Assembly (NCBI GenBank): GCA_949425635.1
Contig: CASPWD010000013.1
Coordinates: 1 to 39,684, forward strand
DNA length: 39,684 nucleotides
Source of the DNA: an uncultured Bacilli bacterium
GTDB lineage: Bacteria > Bacillota_I > Bacilli_A > RF39 > UBA660
Direction of reading: 5' to 3'
Each line of letters begins with the position of its first letter. The stretch's first letter is position 1. Below, one piece after another: positions 1 through 5,542 of the stretch. Under the pieces are notes generated by a model. The model ran no database searches. It was not told the DNA's origin and saw only the letters and a list, made by a program, of their open reading frames with translations. Position numbers and translations under genes: made by a program.

Positions 1-144
1 CCTGCTTTAATGCCATCTCCTGCTTTAATGCCACATCCTGCTTCAATGCCATATCCTGCTTTAATGTCACATCCTGCTTCAATGCCATCCCCTGCTTTAA
101 TGCCACATCCTGCTTCAATGCCACATCCTGCTTTAATGTCACAT
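1..144. repeat. 18-bp tandem repeat array, 8 units
   Basis: Eight consecutive 18-bp units begin with cctgct and vary at a few positions: ttaatg or tcaatg, then ccacat, ccatat, tcacat and similar. They encode the hexapeptide repeats on the minus strand. Because each unit is a multiple of 3, changes in copy number keep the frame. The same array reappears at 39615-39684. Confidence 0.95.
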
Positions 145-320
145 CCTGATACTAAAGTTTTTTTAGTTATAATAGTCTTTTTGCTTTCTATTCTTCCTGT
201 TACTCTTAACCAATCATCTAAATCGATTTCTATATTTTCATCTGATATTAGGTCTCCAATTAATATATAATCTCCATTTTCTTGTCTTTCTAATCCTTTA
301 TAATCTTTTGTTATTTTCAT
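1..320 (-). CDS. Hexapeptide-repeat phage protein, 5' part (gene split by window ends)
   Basis: The ATG at 320 overlaps the stop of the upstream gene (TAATG) and follows an AAAGGAG site. The N-terminal ~58 residues are ordinary. Then come tandem six-residue repeats of the form G-[C/D/Y]-[G/D]-I-[K/E]-A, one per 18-bp DNA repeat, running off base 1. The continuation is at 39377-39684, in frame when the 70-bp end overlap is used. Repeats with Ile every six residues suggest a left-handed beta-helix-like solenoid; that is inference. I recall similar repeat proteins near RecT in Clostridia-type phages, but their function is unknown to me. Confidence 0.8.
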   Translation of the reverse strand, partial: MKITKDYKGLERQENGDYILIGDLISDENIEIDLDDWLRVTGRIESKKTIITKKTLVSGCDIKAGCGIEAGCGIKAGDGIEAGCDIKAGYGIEAGCGIKAGDGIKA

Positions 321-547
321 TATTTTTTCTCCTTTAACTTTTTATTTTTCTCTTTTTCTTTTACTAATTTTTGTGTTAATTCTTCTACTGCTTGTCCAAA
401 TTTTTCACATTCTATTTTGTTAATTTTCTTTTGTGTATTAAGTTCAATTACTTTCTTTTCTAAATCTTCTTTTAAGTCTTCATATTTATTCATTAATGTG
501 TTGTATTTCTTTTTAGTCTTTAAATGTTCATATATATGCTTTAACAT
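320..547 (-). CDS. Small coiled-coil protein, hypothetical
   Basis: A 75-aa, highly charged protein that is almost entirely Lys/Glu-rich helix with heptad-like Leu/Ile spacing from about residue 18 to the end, so a coiled coil is likely. The ATG at 547 follows AGGAGATTTAGA. It overlaps the upstream gene by 7 bases and the downstream repeat-protein start by one base, so it is translationally coupled in the early operon. No family recognised. Confidence 0.7.
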   Translation of the reverse strand: MLKHIYEHLKTKKKYNTLMNKYEDLKEDLEKKVIELNTQKKINKIECEKFGQAVEELTQKLVKEKEKNKKLKEKK

Positions 548-780
548 TCTAAATCTCCTTTTAAGTCTTCAAGCAAGGCTTGTACATATTTTAATTTTTC
601 TAAATCGTTAGTTGATTCTTCAAATACATTTTCTAAATCTTCAGTAAAATTCTCATAAATAGATATTTTATTTTCTAACTTTTCATAATCTGAATAAGGC
701 ACTCTATTTTCTTTTTCTATTTGCTCACAATAATCATCATATCCTGGTTGATAACTTGTTAAGTCTACTGTATCTATCAT
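541..780 (-). CDS. Small acidic early protein, hypothetical
   Basis: A 79-aa acidic protein, probably helical in its C-terminal two thirds (Glu/Leu-rich). Its start overlaps the stop of the gene upstream (ATGA type) and its end overlaps the next start, the tight packing usual in this operon. No family recognised and no transmembrane segment seen. Confidence 0.65.
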   Translation of the reverse strand: MIDTVDLTSYQPGYDDYCEQIEKENRVPYSDYEKLENKISIYENFTEDLENVFEESTNDLEKLKYVQALLEDLKGDLEC

Positions 781-998
781 TCTTCTTCTCCTAAACCAAA
801 ATTTATCGGTACTTGATTTTTATTAAGTGTTATAGGTGGTGTTTTACCCATCAAGCTCGCGTATGCTTTTGATATATTATTTAATTCGTACATTAAGTCT
901 ACTTTATTAGCTTTCAAGCCATTTAAGTGTTCTTTATAGTTTTCTAGAAGTCTAACTAAATAATTTCTAGTACTTGCTTCCATTTCAATTTTTATCAT
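777..998 (-). CDS. Small early protein, hypothetical
   Basis: About 73 aa when started at the ATG at 998, which lies 10 bases after GGAG. An earlier in-frame ATG at 1052 lies deep inside the upstream gene and has no ribosome site. It overlaps the end of the helicase-loader gene. The sequence is helical in the first half and ends in an acidic tail. No family recognised; the replication-gene neighbourhood is the only clue. Confidence 0.6.
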   Translation of the reverse strand: MIKIEMEASTRNYLVRLLENYKEHLNGLKANKVDLMYELNNISKAYASLMGKTPPITLNKNQVPINFGLGEEE

Positions 999-1440
999 TT
1001 TCATCAGCTCCATTTTTATATTTTTCATAAATGTTATTAAAAGTTTTTTCATCTAGTTTTTCTAGTTCTTCTCGTTTTACTTCCATATTCTTTTTCTTAA
1101 ATATTCTTAATAAGTAATTAATTGACGAACATTTATCATAATGATCATTGTAATCAGATAATCTCATAGTTTTATTACATAAATTGCAATCTACTATATA
1201 ATCGTTTCTATCTTGTGATTTTTCTTCAGGTGTTAATAAGTATTTTGTTATGTAATGTAATTTTGGTGGACTATCTTTTAGTTCTCCGTCTAAATGTTGG
1301 TCAAATTTTCTATAAACATCTTCTAAATCGTATTTTTTTAGCTTGTCATACCATTCTCCAATTTTATAATCTTCCATCGAAAAATAATCATAGTATGCTT
1401 TTATTTTTTTCATAAAGTTTATTACTTCTGATTTAGTCAT
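985..1440 (-). CDS. Replicative helicase loader/inhibitor, G39P-like
   Basis: The N-terminal half (an MTKSEV start, then a compact helical domain reaching the LLTPEEK segment) resembles the phage replicative helicase loader/inhibitor family typified by SPP1 G39P. This family brings the host DnaB-type helicase to the phage origin. A Cys-x2-Cys ... His-x3-Cys cluster follows at about residues 86-105, possibly a zinc site. The ATG at 1440 was chosen for its spacing from GAGTGA and for the usual family start; GTG 1449 and ATG 1446 are alternatives. It lies directly after the DnaD-like initiator and overlaps its end. No helicase gene is present, so the host helicase is presumably recruited. Confidence 0.75.
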   Translation of the reverse strand: MTKSEVINFMKKIKAYYDYFSMEDYKIGEWYDKLKKYDLEDVYRKFDQHLDGELKDSPPKLHYITKYLLTPEEKSQDRNDYIVDCNLCNKTMRLSDYNDHYDKCSSINYLLRIFKKKNMEVKREELEKLDEKTFNNIYEKYKNGADENDKN

Positions 1441-2209
1441 TTTCATCACTCAAGAAGTTTGCTATTGCCTCTTCCTCTCGCTCACGTTGCGTTTTATAAT
1501 GTTTATAAGTTGTTTTTTTACTACTATATTTTTCATCATCTTTTTGAGCTTGCGCTACAGTTCTAATATTATTTTTATCCCATTCATAAAGAATTTTATC
1601 TATATAGCCTATAGCATAAATATTTTTTAACACAGCTTTTTCAACCGCATGCTTTAATAAGTCAAACGGAAAATTATACTCACTCCATTTGCTTATAGTC
1701 TCATATTCAATAGAGTTTAAAGTCCTTCCGAAATTTTCTTCTATGATTTCAAAAATATTTTTTTCTGTATTAGTAGTAGTAGAATTATTATTAATACTTG
1801 TATTATTCTCTTCAATGTTTTCGTTGATAGGGTCTAAATGATTTTGTATATACCTATCAATTATTTCGTTGATACCCTCTTTATGCTTTTCACAATAATT
1901 TTCTGCTATTTCTTTTAAGATAATTTCAGATAAAAATATTATTCTTTTATCAACTGTTTTGTTATCAGATTTATATATTATTTTTGTTCCTATATAACCT
2001 CTGCTTTTTAAATTGTTAATCCATAAAGATATTGTGTTTTTATGTACATTGTATAGATTAGAAAAATATTCATTAGATGCATAACAATAACCATTTTTAT
2101 TACATAAAACAGTAATCTCACTATAGAGTATTTTTTCGTTTGCTTTTAACTTTTTGTCATACCTTACAGTTGAGGGTAATATTGAATAATAACTTGGTCT
2201 TTCTTCCAT
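1433..2209 (-). CDS. Replication initiator / replisome organizer, DnaD-like
   Basis: A 258-aa protein. Residues ~10-105 form a winged-helix DNA-binding region of the phage replisome-organizer type (helix-turn-helix around NVHKNTISLWINNLKSRG). An Asn/Thr-rich linker follows at about residues 140-155. The C-terminal DnaD/DnaB_2-type domain is recognisable by its helical pattern and the motif YIDKILYEW. Proteins of this kind open the phage origin, often inside their own gene. The ATG at 2209 sits in TAATG after GGGAGAGG and is coupled to the upstream gene. The helicase loader follows immediately, completing a two-gene initiation module. Confidence 0.85.
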   Translation of the reverse strand: MEERPSYYSILPSTVRYDKKLKANEKILYSEITVLCNKNGYCYASNEYFSNLYNVHKNTISLWINNLKSRGYIGTKIIYKSDNKTVDKRIIFLSEIILKEIAENYCEKHKEGINEIIDRYIQNHLDPINENIEENNTSINNNSTTTNTEKNIFEIIEENFGRTLNSIEYETISKWSEYNFPFDLLKHAVEKAVLKNIYAIGYIDKILYEWDKNNIRTVAQAQKDDEKYSSKKTTYKHYKTQREREEEAIANFLSDEND

Positions 2210-2520
2210 TACTCTAACCTCTCCCTTTTCCAATCAAGCACATAGCACATTCTTAACATTTGATTAGCTCTATGTTTGATATTGTTGATTGTTTCTTCTA
2301 TTTCTTCATCAGTTTCACATATATAAAAGCCTCCACTTTTACCTGAAACTGAGCCAATTATTTCTGAAAAATCTTTACTTTCACGTATATTTTGTATAAT
2401 TTTTCTTAAACTTTTGTCACTTCCTACGTTGAATCTAGCTCTTAAATCTTTATTTTTTATTAAATTTTCTTTACCTAAATGGAAAGTTAATAGGTATTCA
2501 TATATTTGTTGTTCTAACAT
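2209..2520 (-). CDS. Small DNA-binding-like replication-region protein
   Basis: A 103-aa protein with a probable winged-helix core (residues ~5-75, Lys/Arg-rich helices then a GSVSGKSGGFYI hairpin that looks like a wing). Similar small HTH proteins commonly sit just before DnaD-like initiators in Bacillota phages; I am placing this one by fold and position only. It is coupled to the initiator by TAATG. The ATG at 2520 follows AGAGGTGTTTAT. Confidence 0.65.
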   Translation of the reverse strand: MLEQQIYEYLLTFHLGKENLIKNKDLRARFNVGSDKSLRKIIQNIRESKDFSEIIGSVSGKSGGFYICETDEEIEETINNIKHRANQMLRMCYVLDWKRERLE

Positions 2521-2639
2521 ATAAACACCTCTAAACTTGATTTATTAACAACTTTGTGATATAATCTAGTCGTTAATTTATTTAACAGGGACTTAATTTG
2601 CTGCCAGGCGTTTAAGTCTTTTTTTATGTCTATTTTCAT
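2514..2639 (-). CDS. 41-aa small ORF under antisense RNA
   Basis: A 41-aa ORF with a near-ideal ribosome site (AGGAGGAAAT before the ATG at 2639). Its end overlaps the start of the next gene (ATGTTAG). The peptide is basic and not membrane-like. A predicted plus-strand RNA (2572-2625) lies entirely within it in antisense. It could be a translational leader for the downstream replication gene, a target of antisense control, or a chance ORF; the strong ribosome site favours translation. Confidence 0.5.
   Translation of the reverse strand: MKIDIKKDLNAWQQIKSLLNKLTTRLYHKVVNKSSLEVFIC
2537..2565 (+). promoter_or_regulatory. Promoter of antisense RNA
   Basis: -35 TTGATT at 2537-2542, a 17-base spacer, and -10 TATAAT at 2560-2565 preceded by TGA (extended -10). 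It points opposite to all neighbouring genes. A T-run terminator hairpin begins only ~25 bases past the predicted start. Confidence 0.7.
2572..2625 (+). ncRNA. Predicted 54-nt antisense RNA in the early operon
   Basis: It follows the 2537-2565 promoter and ends in a hairpin, GACTTAA (2590-2596) paired with TTAAGTC (2612-2618), followed by seven T (2619-2625). It is complementary to the 5' half of the 41-aa ORF and to the leader of the replication genes. Position and polarity recall lambda OOP RNA or a type I antitoxin. Function is inferred. Confidence 0.55.
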
Positions 2640-2647
2640 ATTTCCTC

Positions 2648-2749
2648 CTATTTTTTGTTATTTGAATCACTAAAATATTTCCCTAATATCCAAAATAGTC
2701 CTATTAGTGTAAGACAAATAATAAGTGTTATTTGTGTTCCTGTACTCAT
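2648..2749 (-). CDS. 33-aa single-pass membrane peptide
   Basis: A 33-aa peptide starting at the ATG at 2749 behind TAGGAGGTATAGAA. Residues ~7-23 are strongly hydrophobic, followed by a polar tail rich in Ser/Asp/Asn and ending in two Lys. This is the general architecture of small phage membrane peptides and of type I toxins (TxpA/Fst-like). It sits between another membrane peptide gene and the 41-aa ORF. No homologue recognised by sequence. Confidence 0.6.
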   Translation of the reverse strand: MSTGTQITLIICLTLIGLFWILGKYFSDSNNKK

Positions 2750-2760
2750 TTCTATACCTC

Positions 2761-2874
2761 CTAAAATGTTATTATCATTGCTATAATTACTAATAAATTA
2801 AATGCTATAGCTACTTTGAATGTTTTCTTTAATGGTAGTTCTTTTGCTACTTCTATTAATTCTTCTTTAAACAT
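2761..2874 (-). CDS. 37-aa membrane-anchored peptide
   Basis: A 37-aa peptide starting at the ATG at 2874 behind AAAGGAGCAATAGCA. It has an amphipathic N-terminal half and a hydrophobic C-terminal segment (residues ~20-37), so it is probably tail-anchored in the membrane. It lies directly upstream of the 33-aa membrane peptide in the same early operon. Function unknown. Confidence 0.6.
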   Translation of the reverse strand: MFKEELIEVAKELPLKKTFKVAIAFNLLVIIAMIITF

Positions 2875-2888
2875 TGCTATTGCTCCTT

Positions 2889-3110
2889 TTATAGAAAATT
2901 ATATTTTCCTGATTCTTTCATTTTTTCTAGTTCACTTTTTGAATAAAACCAATTATCAACATTGTTGCCTTTTTCTCGTTGATTATCTGCTATTTGATTA
3001 ATTGTTTTATACAAATTATTTAGATTTTCTTTTTGTTCTTCTTTAGAAATTTCAGAAGTATATATTTCTATTTCTGTATTTCCATTTTTTATTTTTTTAA
3101 TTAAAGCCAT
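2889..3110 (-). CDS. First gene of early lytic operon, hypothetical 73 aa
   Basis: A 73-aa polar protein starting at the ATG at 3110 behind ATAGGAGG. It is the first minus-strand gene of the long early run, just downstream of an operator-like inverted repeat at 3127-3148, so it is probably among the first lytic products made. Predicted mostly helical. No family recognised. Confidence 0.65.
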   Translation of the reverse strand: MALIKKIKNGNTEIEIYTSEISKEEQKENLNNLYKTINQIADNQREKGNNVDNWFYSKSELEKMKESGKYNFL

Positions 3111-3126
3111 ATTATGACCTCCTATA

Positions 3127-3148
3127 CTATTATCTTATTCGACAATAG
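3127..3148. promoter_or_regulatory. Operator-like inverted repeat upstream of early operon
   Basis: CTATTATC and GACAATAG form 8-base arms (one mismatch) around a 6-base centre. It lies 17 bases upstream of the first early lytic gene and 22 bases upstream of the plus-strand promoter at 3170. It contains TTCGACAA, which is repeated in tandem at 4651-4670. Probably a regulator-binding site. Confidence 0.45.
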
Positions 3149-3169
3149 TTTCCTTTTTTCGTGGTAGAT

Positions 3170-3198
3170 TTGTTTTATTTGATTTTCTAATTTATAAT
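3170..3198 (+). promoter_or_regulatory. Promoter for the 3222-3578 gene
   Basis: -35 TTGTTT (3170-3175), a 17-base spacer and -10 TATAAT (3193-3198). The -35 is identical to that of the CI-like repressor promoter at 3919. Transcription would start about 15 bases before the gene's ATG. Confidence 0.6.
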
Positions 3199-3221
3199 AC
3201 TTTTAGAAAGAAGTGTTTTTT

Positions 3222-3578
3222 ATGTTAGATAAAAATTGTATTAAATTTTTAAAATACTTATTAATAATGGAAAAAATAAAGTTTTTTGAATTTTTTAATT
3301 ATTTTAGTGTTAATAAAATTAATTATGAACTTGCCAAAAATTATCAAAAATACTTATTTAAAGAAGGTTATATAAAATTAGTTAGAAATGACTTTATAGT
3401 TCCAACTTTTAAGACTAAAATCTTCTTTAAATATAATGAAGAATCTAAATTTAATAAAATTTTTGTTACTCATTTTCTTCCATATATTCAGCAGTTTGTA
3501 ATTTTTATTTTAGGTTTAATAGCACCGTACCTATTAAAAATCCTAAAATATATAGCAAAATACTTTGAATTATTTTAA
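3222..3578 (+). CDS. Small winged-helix-like protein with C-terminal membrane anchor
   Basis: 118 aa from the ATG at 3222, behind AGAAAGAAGTG; a GTG at 3213 is less likely. Residues ~5-75 are Phe/Lys/Tyr-rich and helical, a possible winged-helix fold of the sort used by host-interface proteins. Residues ~88-110 form one hydrophobic segment. It is the only plus-strand gene to the left of the Cro-like gene and converges on it. It has its own promoter, so it may be expressed in the lysogen. No family recognised. Confidence 0.6.
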   Translation: MLDKNCIKFLKYLLIMEKIKFFEFFNYFSVNKINYELAKNYQKYLFKEGYIKLVRNDFIVPTFKTKIFFKYNEESKFNKIFVTHFLPYIQQFVIFILGLIAPYLLKILKYIAKYFELF

Positions 3579-3615
3579 TATTTCTTCTTTCCATATTTTC
3601 TCCTATTCTTTTTTT

Positions 3616-3846
3616 TTATTTTTTGTTTTCATAAGACACATAGTCTTGTTTGAAAGCAATTAAAAAATCTTCTATATTGCCATCTAAAAGTTTTACTATT
3701 TTAAATATTAAATTTAATGGACAGTTTAAAGGATTATTTTCATATGATATATAAGTATTGCGTGTAACTGATAATTCATCTGCTGTATATTCTTGAGTGT
3801 ATCCTTTTCTGGCTCTTAAACTTTTTAGAAATTTAGTCGTTTCCAT
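3616..3846 (-). CDS. Cro-like helix-turn-helix regulator
   Basis: A 76-aa single-domain XRE-type HTH protein (residues ~8-62, with the recognition segment around SVTRNTYISYENN). It is divergent from the CI-like repressor, which is the classical position of Cro/antirepressor proteins that switch the phage to lytic growth. The ATG at 3846 follows GGAGG. Its promoter (TTGACA/TATGAT at 3870-3898) contains operator O1 in the spacer. A further copy of the operator lies within its own 3' coding end (3633-3647). Confidence 0.8.
   Translation of the reverse strand: METTKFLKSLRARKGYTQEYTADELSVTRNTYISYENNPLNCPLNLIFKIVKLLDGNIEDFLIAFKQDYVSYENKK
3633..3647. promoter_or_regulatory. Operator copy inside the Cro-like gene
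   Basis: AAGAC-N5-GTCTT, a perfect inverted repeat with the same arms and spacing as O1 at 3877-3891, about 244 bases away. An intragenic auxiliary operator would allow DNA looping or roadblocking by the CI- or Cro-like protein. Confidence 0.5.
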
Positions 3847-3869
3847 TTTTTAACCTCCTATCTGAATCC

Positions 3870-3898
3870 ATCATACAAGACTTTTTGTCTTATGTCAA
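3870..3898 (-). promoter_or_regulatory. Promoter of the Cro-like gene with O1 in the spacer
   Basis: On the minus strand: -35 TTGACA (3893-3898), a 17-base spacer, -10 TATGAT (3870-3875). The spacer is almost entirely the perfect inverted repeat AAGAC-N5-GTCTT (O1, 3877-3891), so a repressor bound there would block polymerase directly. Confidence 0.8.
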
Positions 3899-3905
3899 TA
3901 TTTTT

Positions 3906-3920
3906 TTGACAATTTGTCTT
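3906..3920. promoter_or_regulatory. Operator O2
   Basis: TTGAC-AATTT-GTCTT has the same 15-bp layout as O1 with one conserved half-site; its centre gacaatttgtc is itself an 11-bp palindrome. It is 29 bp from O1 and touches the -35 of the repressor promoter, a position suited to autoregulation by the CI-like protein. Confidence 0.6.
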
Positions 3921-3947
3921 GTTTTTTTTTTCACTTTGAATTATAAT
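3919..3947 (+). promoter_or_regulatory. Promoter of the CI-like repressor
   Basis: -35 TTGTTT (3919-3924), a 17-base spacer with a long T-tract, and -10 TATAAT (3942-3947). The ribosome site and ATG 3970 follow about 20 bases later. O2 adjoins it upstream. Confidence 0.75.
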
Positions 3948-3969
3948 GTAATTGAAAGGAGATTATTCT

Positions 3970-4362
3970 ATGGAAAATAATTTTGCAAATAACTTAAAAC
4001 ATTTACGAATTCAACACGATATGACGCAAGAGGAATTAGGAAAAAAATTAGATAAAGATTATTCAACCATAGGTAAATGGGAAAATGGGACACGTTCTCC
4101 TGTCATGGAAGATGTTATAAAAATTGCTCAAATTTTTAATATCTCTTTAGAACAATTAATAGGTGATAATATTATATATGATAGTCTCAAAGAAATAAAA
4201 AAAGAACAACTCGATGATTTAAGCGCTCTTGATAATGTGTTATATTCAAAAAAAGATAAAATAGATTCAGTAAAGAATTTACCAATTGAAAAACAAGAAA
4301 TAATAGCTAATGCTGTAAAATCAGTTTTAGATATGATTGATGATGAAAATTATAACGATTAA
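3970..4362 (+). CDS. CI/ImmR-like repressor (XRE HTH)
   Basis: 130 aa from the ATG at 3970, behind AAGGAG. The N-terminal XRE-type HTH domain spans residues ~5-62 (MTQEELGKKL ... STIGKWENG). A helical acidic C-terminal ~65 residues presumably mediate dimerisation. There is no LexA/S24 self-cleavage domain. Together with the HExxH peptidase gene downstream this matches the ImmR/ImmA scheme known from ICEBs1 and Bacillus phages, where a separate metallopeptidase cleaves the repressor on DNA damage. It is divergent from the Cro-like gene with shared operators. Confidence 0.82.
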   Translation: MENNFANNLKHLRIQHDMTQEELGKKLDKDYSTIGKWENGTRSPVMEDVIKIAQIFNISLEQLIGDNIIYDSLKEIKKEQLDDLSALDNVLYSKKDKIDSVKNLPIEKQEIIANAVKSVLDMIDDENYND

Positions 4363-4369
4363 ATAAAAT

Positions 4370-4476
4370 TATCTAGCAGTATCGGATAATTTAACACAAG
4401 ACATTTTCGGAGGTGCTAAATGTTTAATACAAGCTAGATATCCTCTTATTCAATATAAAAAAAGAATAAGGAGGAA
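4370..4476 (+). promoter_or_regulatory. Structured leader that can hide the ribosome site of the 40-aa ORF
   Basis: Outer stem: tatctagc (4370-4377) pairs with gctagata (4433-4440). Immediately after, TCCTCTTATTC (4441-4451) pairs with GAATAAGGAGGA (4464-4475, one bulge), burying the ribosome site of the ORF at 4480. Inside the outer loop a GGAGG site precedes a five-codon ORF (ATG 4420, stop 4435-4437). A ribosome site held in a stem is typical of type I toxin mRNAs and of attenuated genes. Confidence 0.5.
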
Positions 4477-4479
4477 GTA

Positions 4480-4602
4480 ATGAAAACATTTTATATAAGT
4501 ATTGAATTAGAGATAGAAAAAATTATATTCAAATACAAAAATATAATTATTCTACTTATAAATAAAAAAGAGATATGCCCTGACACGAACACATCTCAAT
4601 AA
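4480..4602 (+). CDS. 40-aa peptide, possible type I toxin
   Basis: The ATG at 4480 follows AAGGAGGAAGTA. The 40-residue peptide alternates Ile/Glu near the N-terminus, then has a hydrophobic Ile/Leu stretch (residues ~22-29) and a polar tail. The last 11 codons form the hairpin of an oppositely directed short RNA, whose promoter lies just past the stop codon. Hidden ribosome site, tiny hydrophobic product and convergent antisense RNA together suggest type I toxin-antitoxin organisation. No homologue recognised. Confidence 0.5.
   Translation: MKTFYISIELEIEKIIFKYKNIIILLINKKEICPDTNTSQ
4563..4597 (-). ncRNA. Predicted very short hairpin RNA antisense to the 40-aa ORF
   Basis: Minus-strand extended -10 TGGTATAAT (TATAAT at 4604-4609), then a start near 4597 and a hairpin: GAGATGTG pairs with CATATCTC (4590-4597/4570-4577) around a 12-base loop, followed by TTTTTT. 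In RNA the stem contains a G-U pair; on the plus strand the same position would be an A-C mismatch, so the minus orientation is the functional one. No good -35 is seen. Could act as antitoxin RNA or simply as a terminator. Confidence 0.45.
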
Positions 4603-4650
4603 CATTATACCACATTTAGTTAACTTTTTTACCAATTTTTTCCATTTTCT

Positions 4651-4670
4651 TTCGACAAAATTCGACAAAA
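4651..4670. repeat. Tandem direct repeat TTCGACAAAA x2
   Basis: Two exact adjacent 10-bp units lie 25 bp upstream of the ImmA-like gene. The core TTCGACAA also occurs in the inverted repeat at 3139-3146, upstream of the early operon, which suggests a shared regulator-binding motif. Confidence 0.4.
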
Positions 4671-4694
4671 CTAAAAAAAGATAAGAGGTGCATT

Positions 4695-4997
4695 ATGAAT
4701 ATCAGAAATTTAATAAACAACGATATAACTCAAGATGATTATTTAAGGTACAATAATGCTACTCTATTATTTAAGAAAATGCCGAATGAAATTAATGGAT
4801 TGATTGTTAGAAAACGTGATGTTAATGTAATTATTATAAATGATTATTTAAGTGAAGAAGACAAAAGAAAAATTTTCTTACACGAATTAAGTCATTTAGA
4901 ACTTAATCACACTTATAAATATAACGTTATAAGTGACAATTCTAATATCTATGAGAAAGAAATAGATAACTATATTAATGATTTAAATTTTGATTAA
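4695..4997 (+). CDS. ImmA/IrrE-type metallopeptidase, short form
   Basis: A 100-aa protein with the zinc-metallopeptidase motif HELSH (residues 63-67) followed by LELNH, and a Glu-rich segment (EKEIDNY) that can supply the third ligand. This is the ImmA/IrrE (DUF955, PF06114) signature. In ImmR/ImmA systems the peptidase cleaves the phage or element repressor to induce excision. It is shorter than many ImmA proteins but contains the whole catalytic core. The CI-like repressor lacks a self-cleaving domain, which fits a separate protease. The ATG at 4695 follows AAGAGGTG. Confidence 0.8.
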   Translation: MNIRNLINNDITQDDYLRYNNATLLFKKMPNEINGLIVRKRDVNVIIINDYLSEEDKRKIFLHELSHLELNHTYKYNVISDNSNIYEKEIDNYINDLNFD

Positions 4998-5044
4998 AAT
5001 GCGCTAGTACAGGTGTTTTAAAATAGATGTAAAGGAGAAGTTTT

Positions 5045-5524
5045 ATGAAATTTGGAGTACGAACACCAAGTATCAAAAAAAGTATAAGTGCAAGAACTAC
5101 AGGTAGAGTAAAAAGAGCCGTAAAAAGTTCTGTTAATCCTACTTATAGTAAAAAAGGTATGGGAATTATAAATAATCCAAAAAAGTCAATATACAATAAT
5201 GTATATAACAAAACTACATTTAGTGCTTTAGATATATCAAATAAAAATAATAAATCAGGGACAAATGAAGAAGCATATATAAATAGTGGTTATAATTATG
5301 ATATTGAACAACAAAAAGCACTATTTCTTAAATATAATAAAGTTGGAGCTAGAAATAAATGGATTTCATTAACTTTGTGTTTGTTTTTAGGCTATTTTGG
5401 AGCGCATAAGTTTTATGAAGGAAATACTGAAAGGGGAATTTTATATTTGTTTACATTTGGGCTTTTTGGAATTGGAATAATTATAGATACTATTAACATA
5501 TTGTGCAAACCTACTATATATTAA
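5045..5524 (+). CDS. TM2-domain membrane protein
   Basis: 159 aa. The first ~90 residues are basic and low-complexity (Ser/Lys/Asn/Arg). Residues ~105-155 form a TM2 domain (PF05154): two hydrophobic helices joined by a short turn with the family motif GYFGAHKFYEGN. TM2 proteins occur widely in bacteria and in prophages; their role is not established. Lying in the lysogeny cluster before the integrase, it may be a lysogenic-conversion gene. The ATG at 5045 follows AAAGGAG. Confidence 0.75.
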   Translation: MKFGVRTPSIKKSISARTTGRVKRAVKSSVNPTYSKKGMGIINNPKKSIYNNVYNKTTFSALDISNKNNKSGTNEEAYINSGYNYDIEQQKALFLKYNKVGARNKWISLTLCLFLGYFGAHKFYEGNTERGILYLFTFGLFGIGIIIDTINILCKPTIY

Positions 5525-5542
5525 CAATTATTAAAAATAAAT

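Noticed and set aside
1..144. CRISPR-like array
   Set aside because: Units are contiguous 18-mers without spacers and encode a protein repeat in frame.
10..270. Plus-strand ORF of Pro/Met/Ala/His repeats over the 18-bp array
   Set aside because: It is the reverse reading of the hexapeptide-repeat gene; there is no ribosome site, and the minus frame has a real start, coupling and a continuation at the other window end.
1819..1874. Two copies of tttcgttgata as origin iterons in the DnaD-like gene
   Set aside because: Only two copies plus one inverted partner, and they coincide with repeated coding of Ile-Asn-Glu; too weak to call an origin, although phage origins often lie here.
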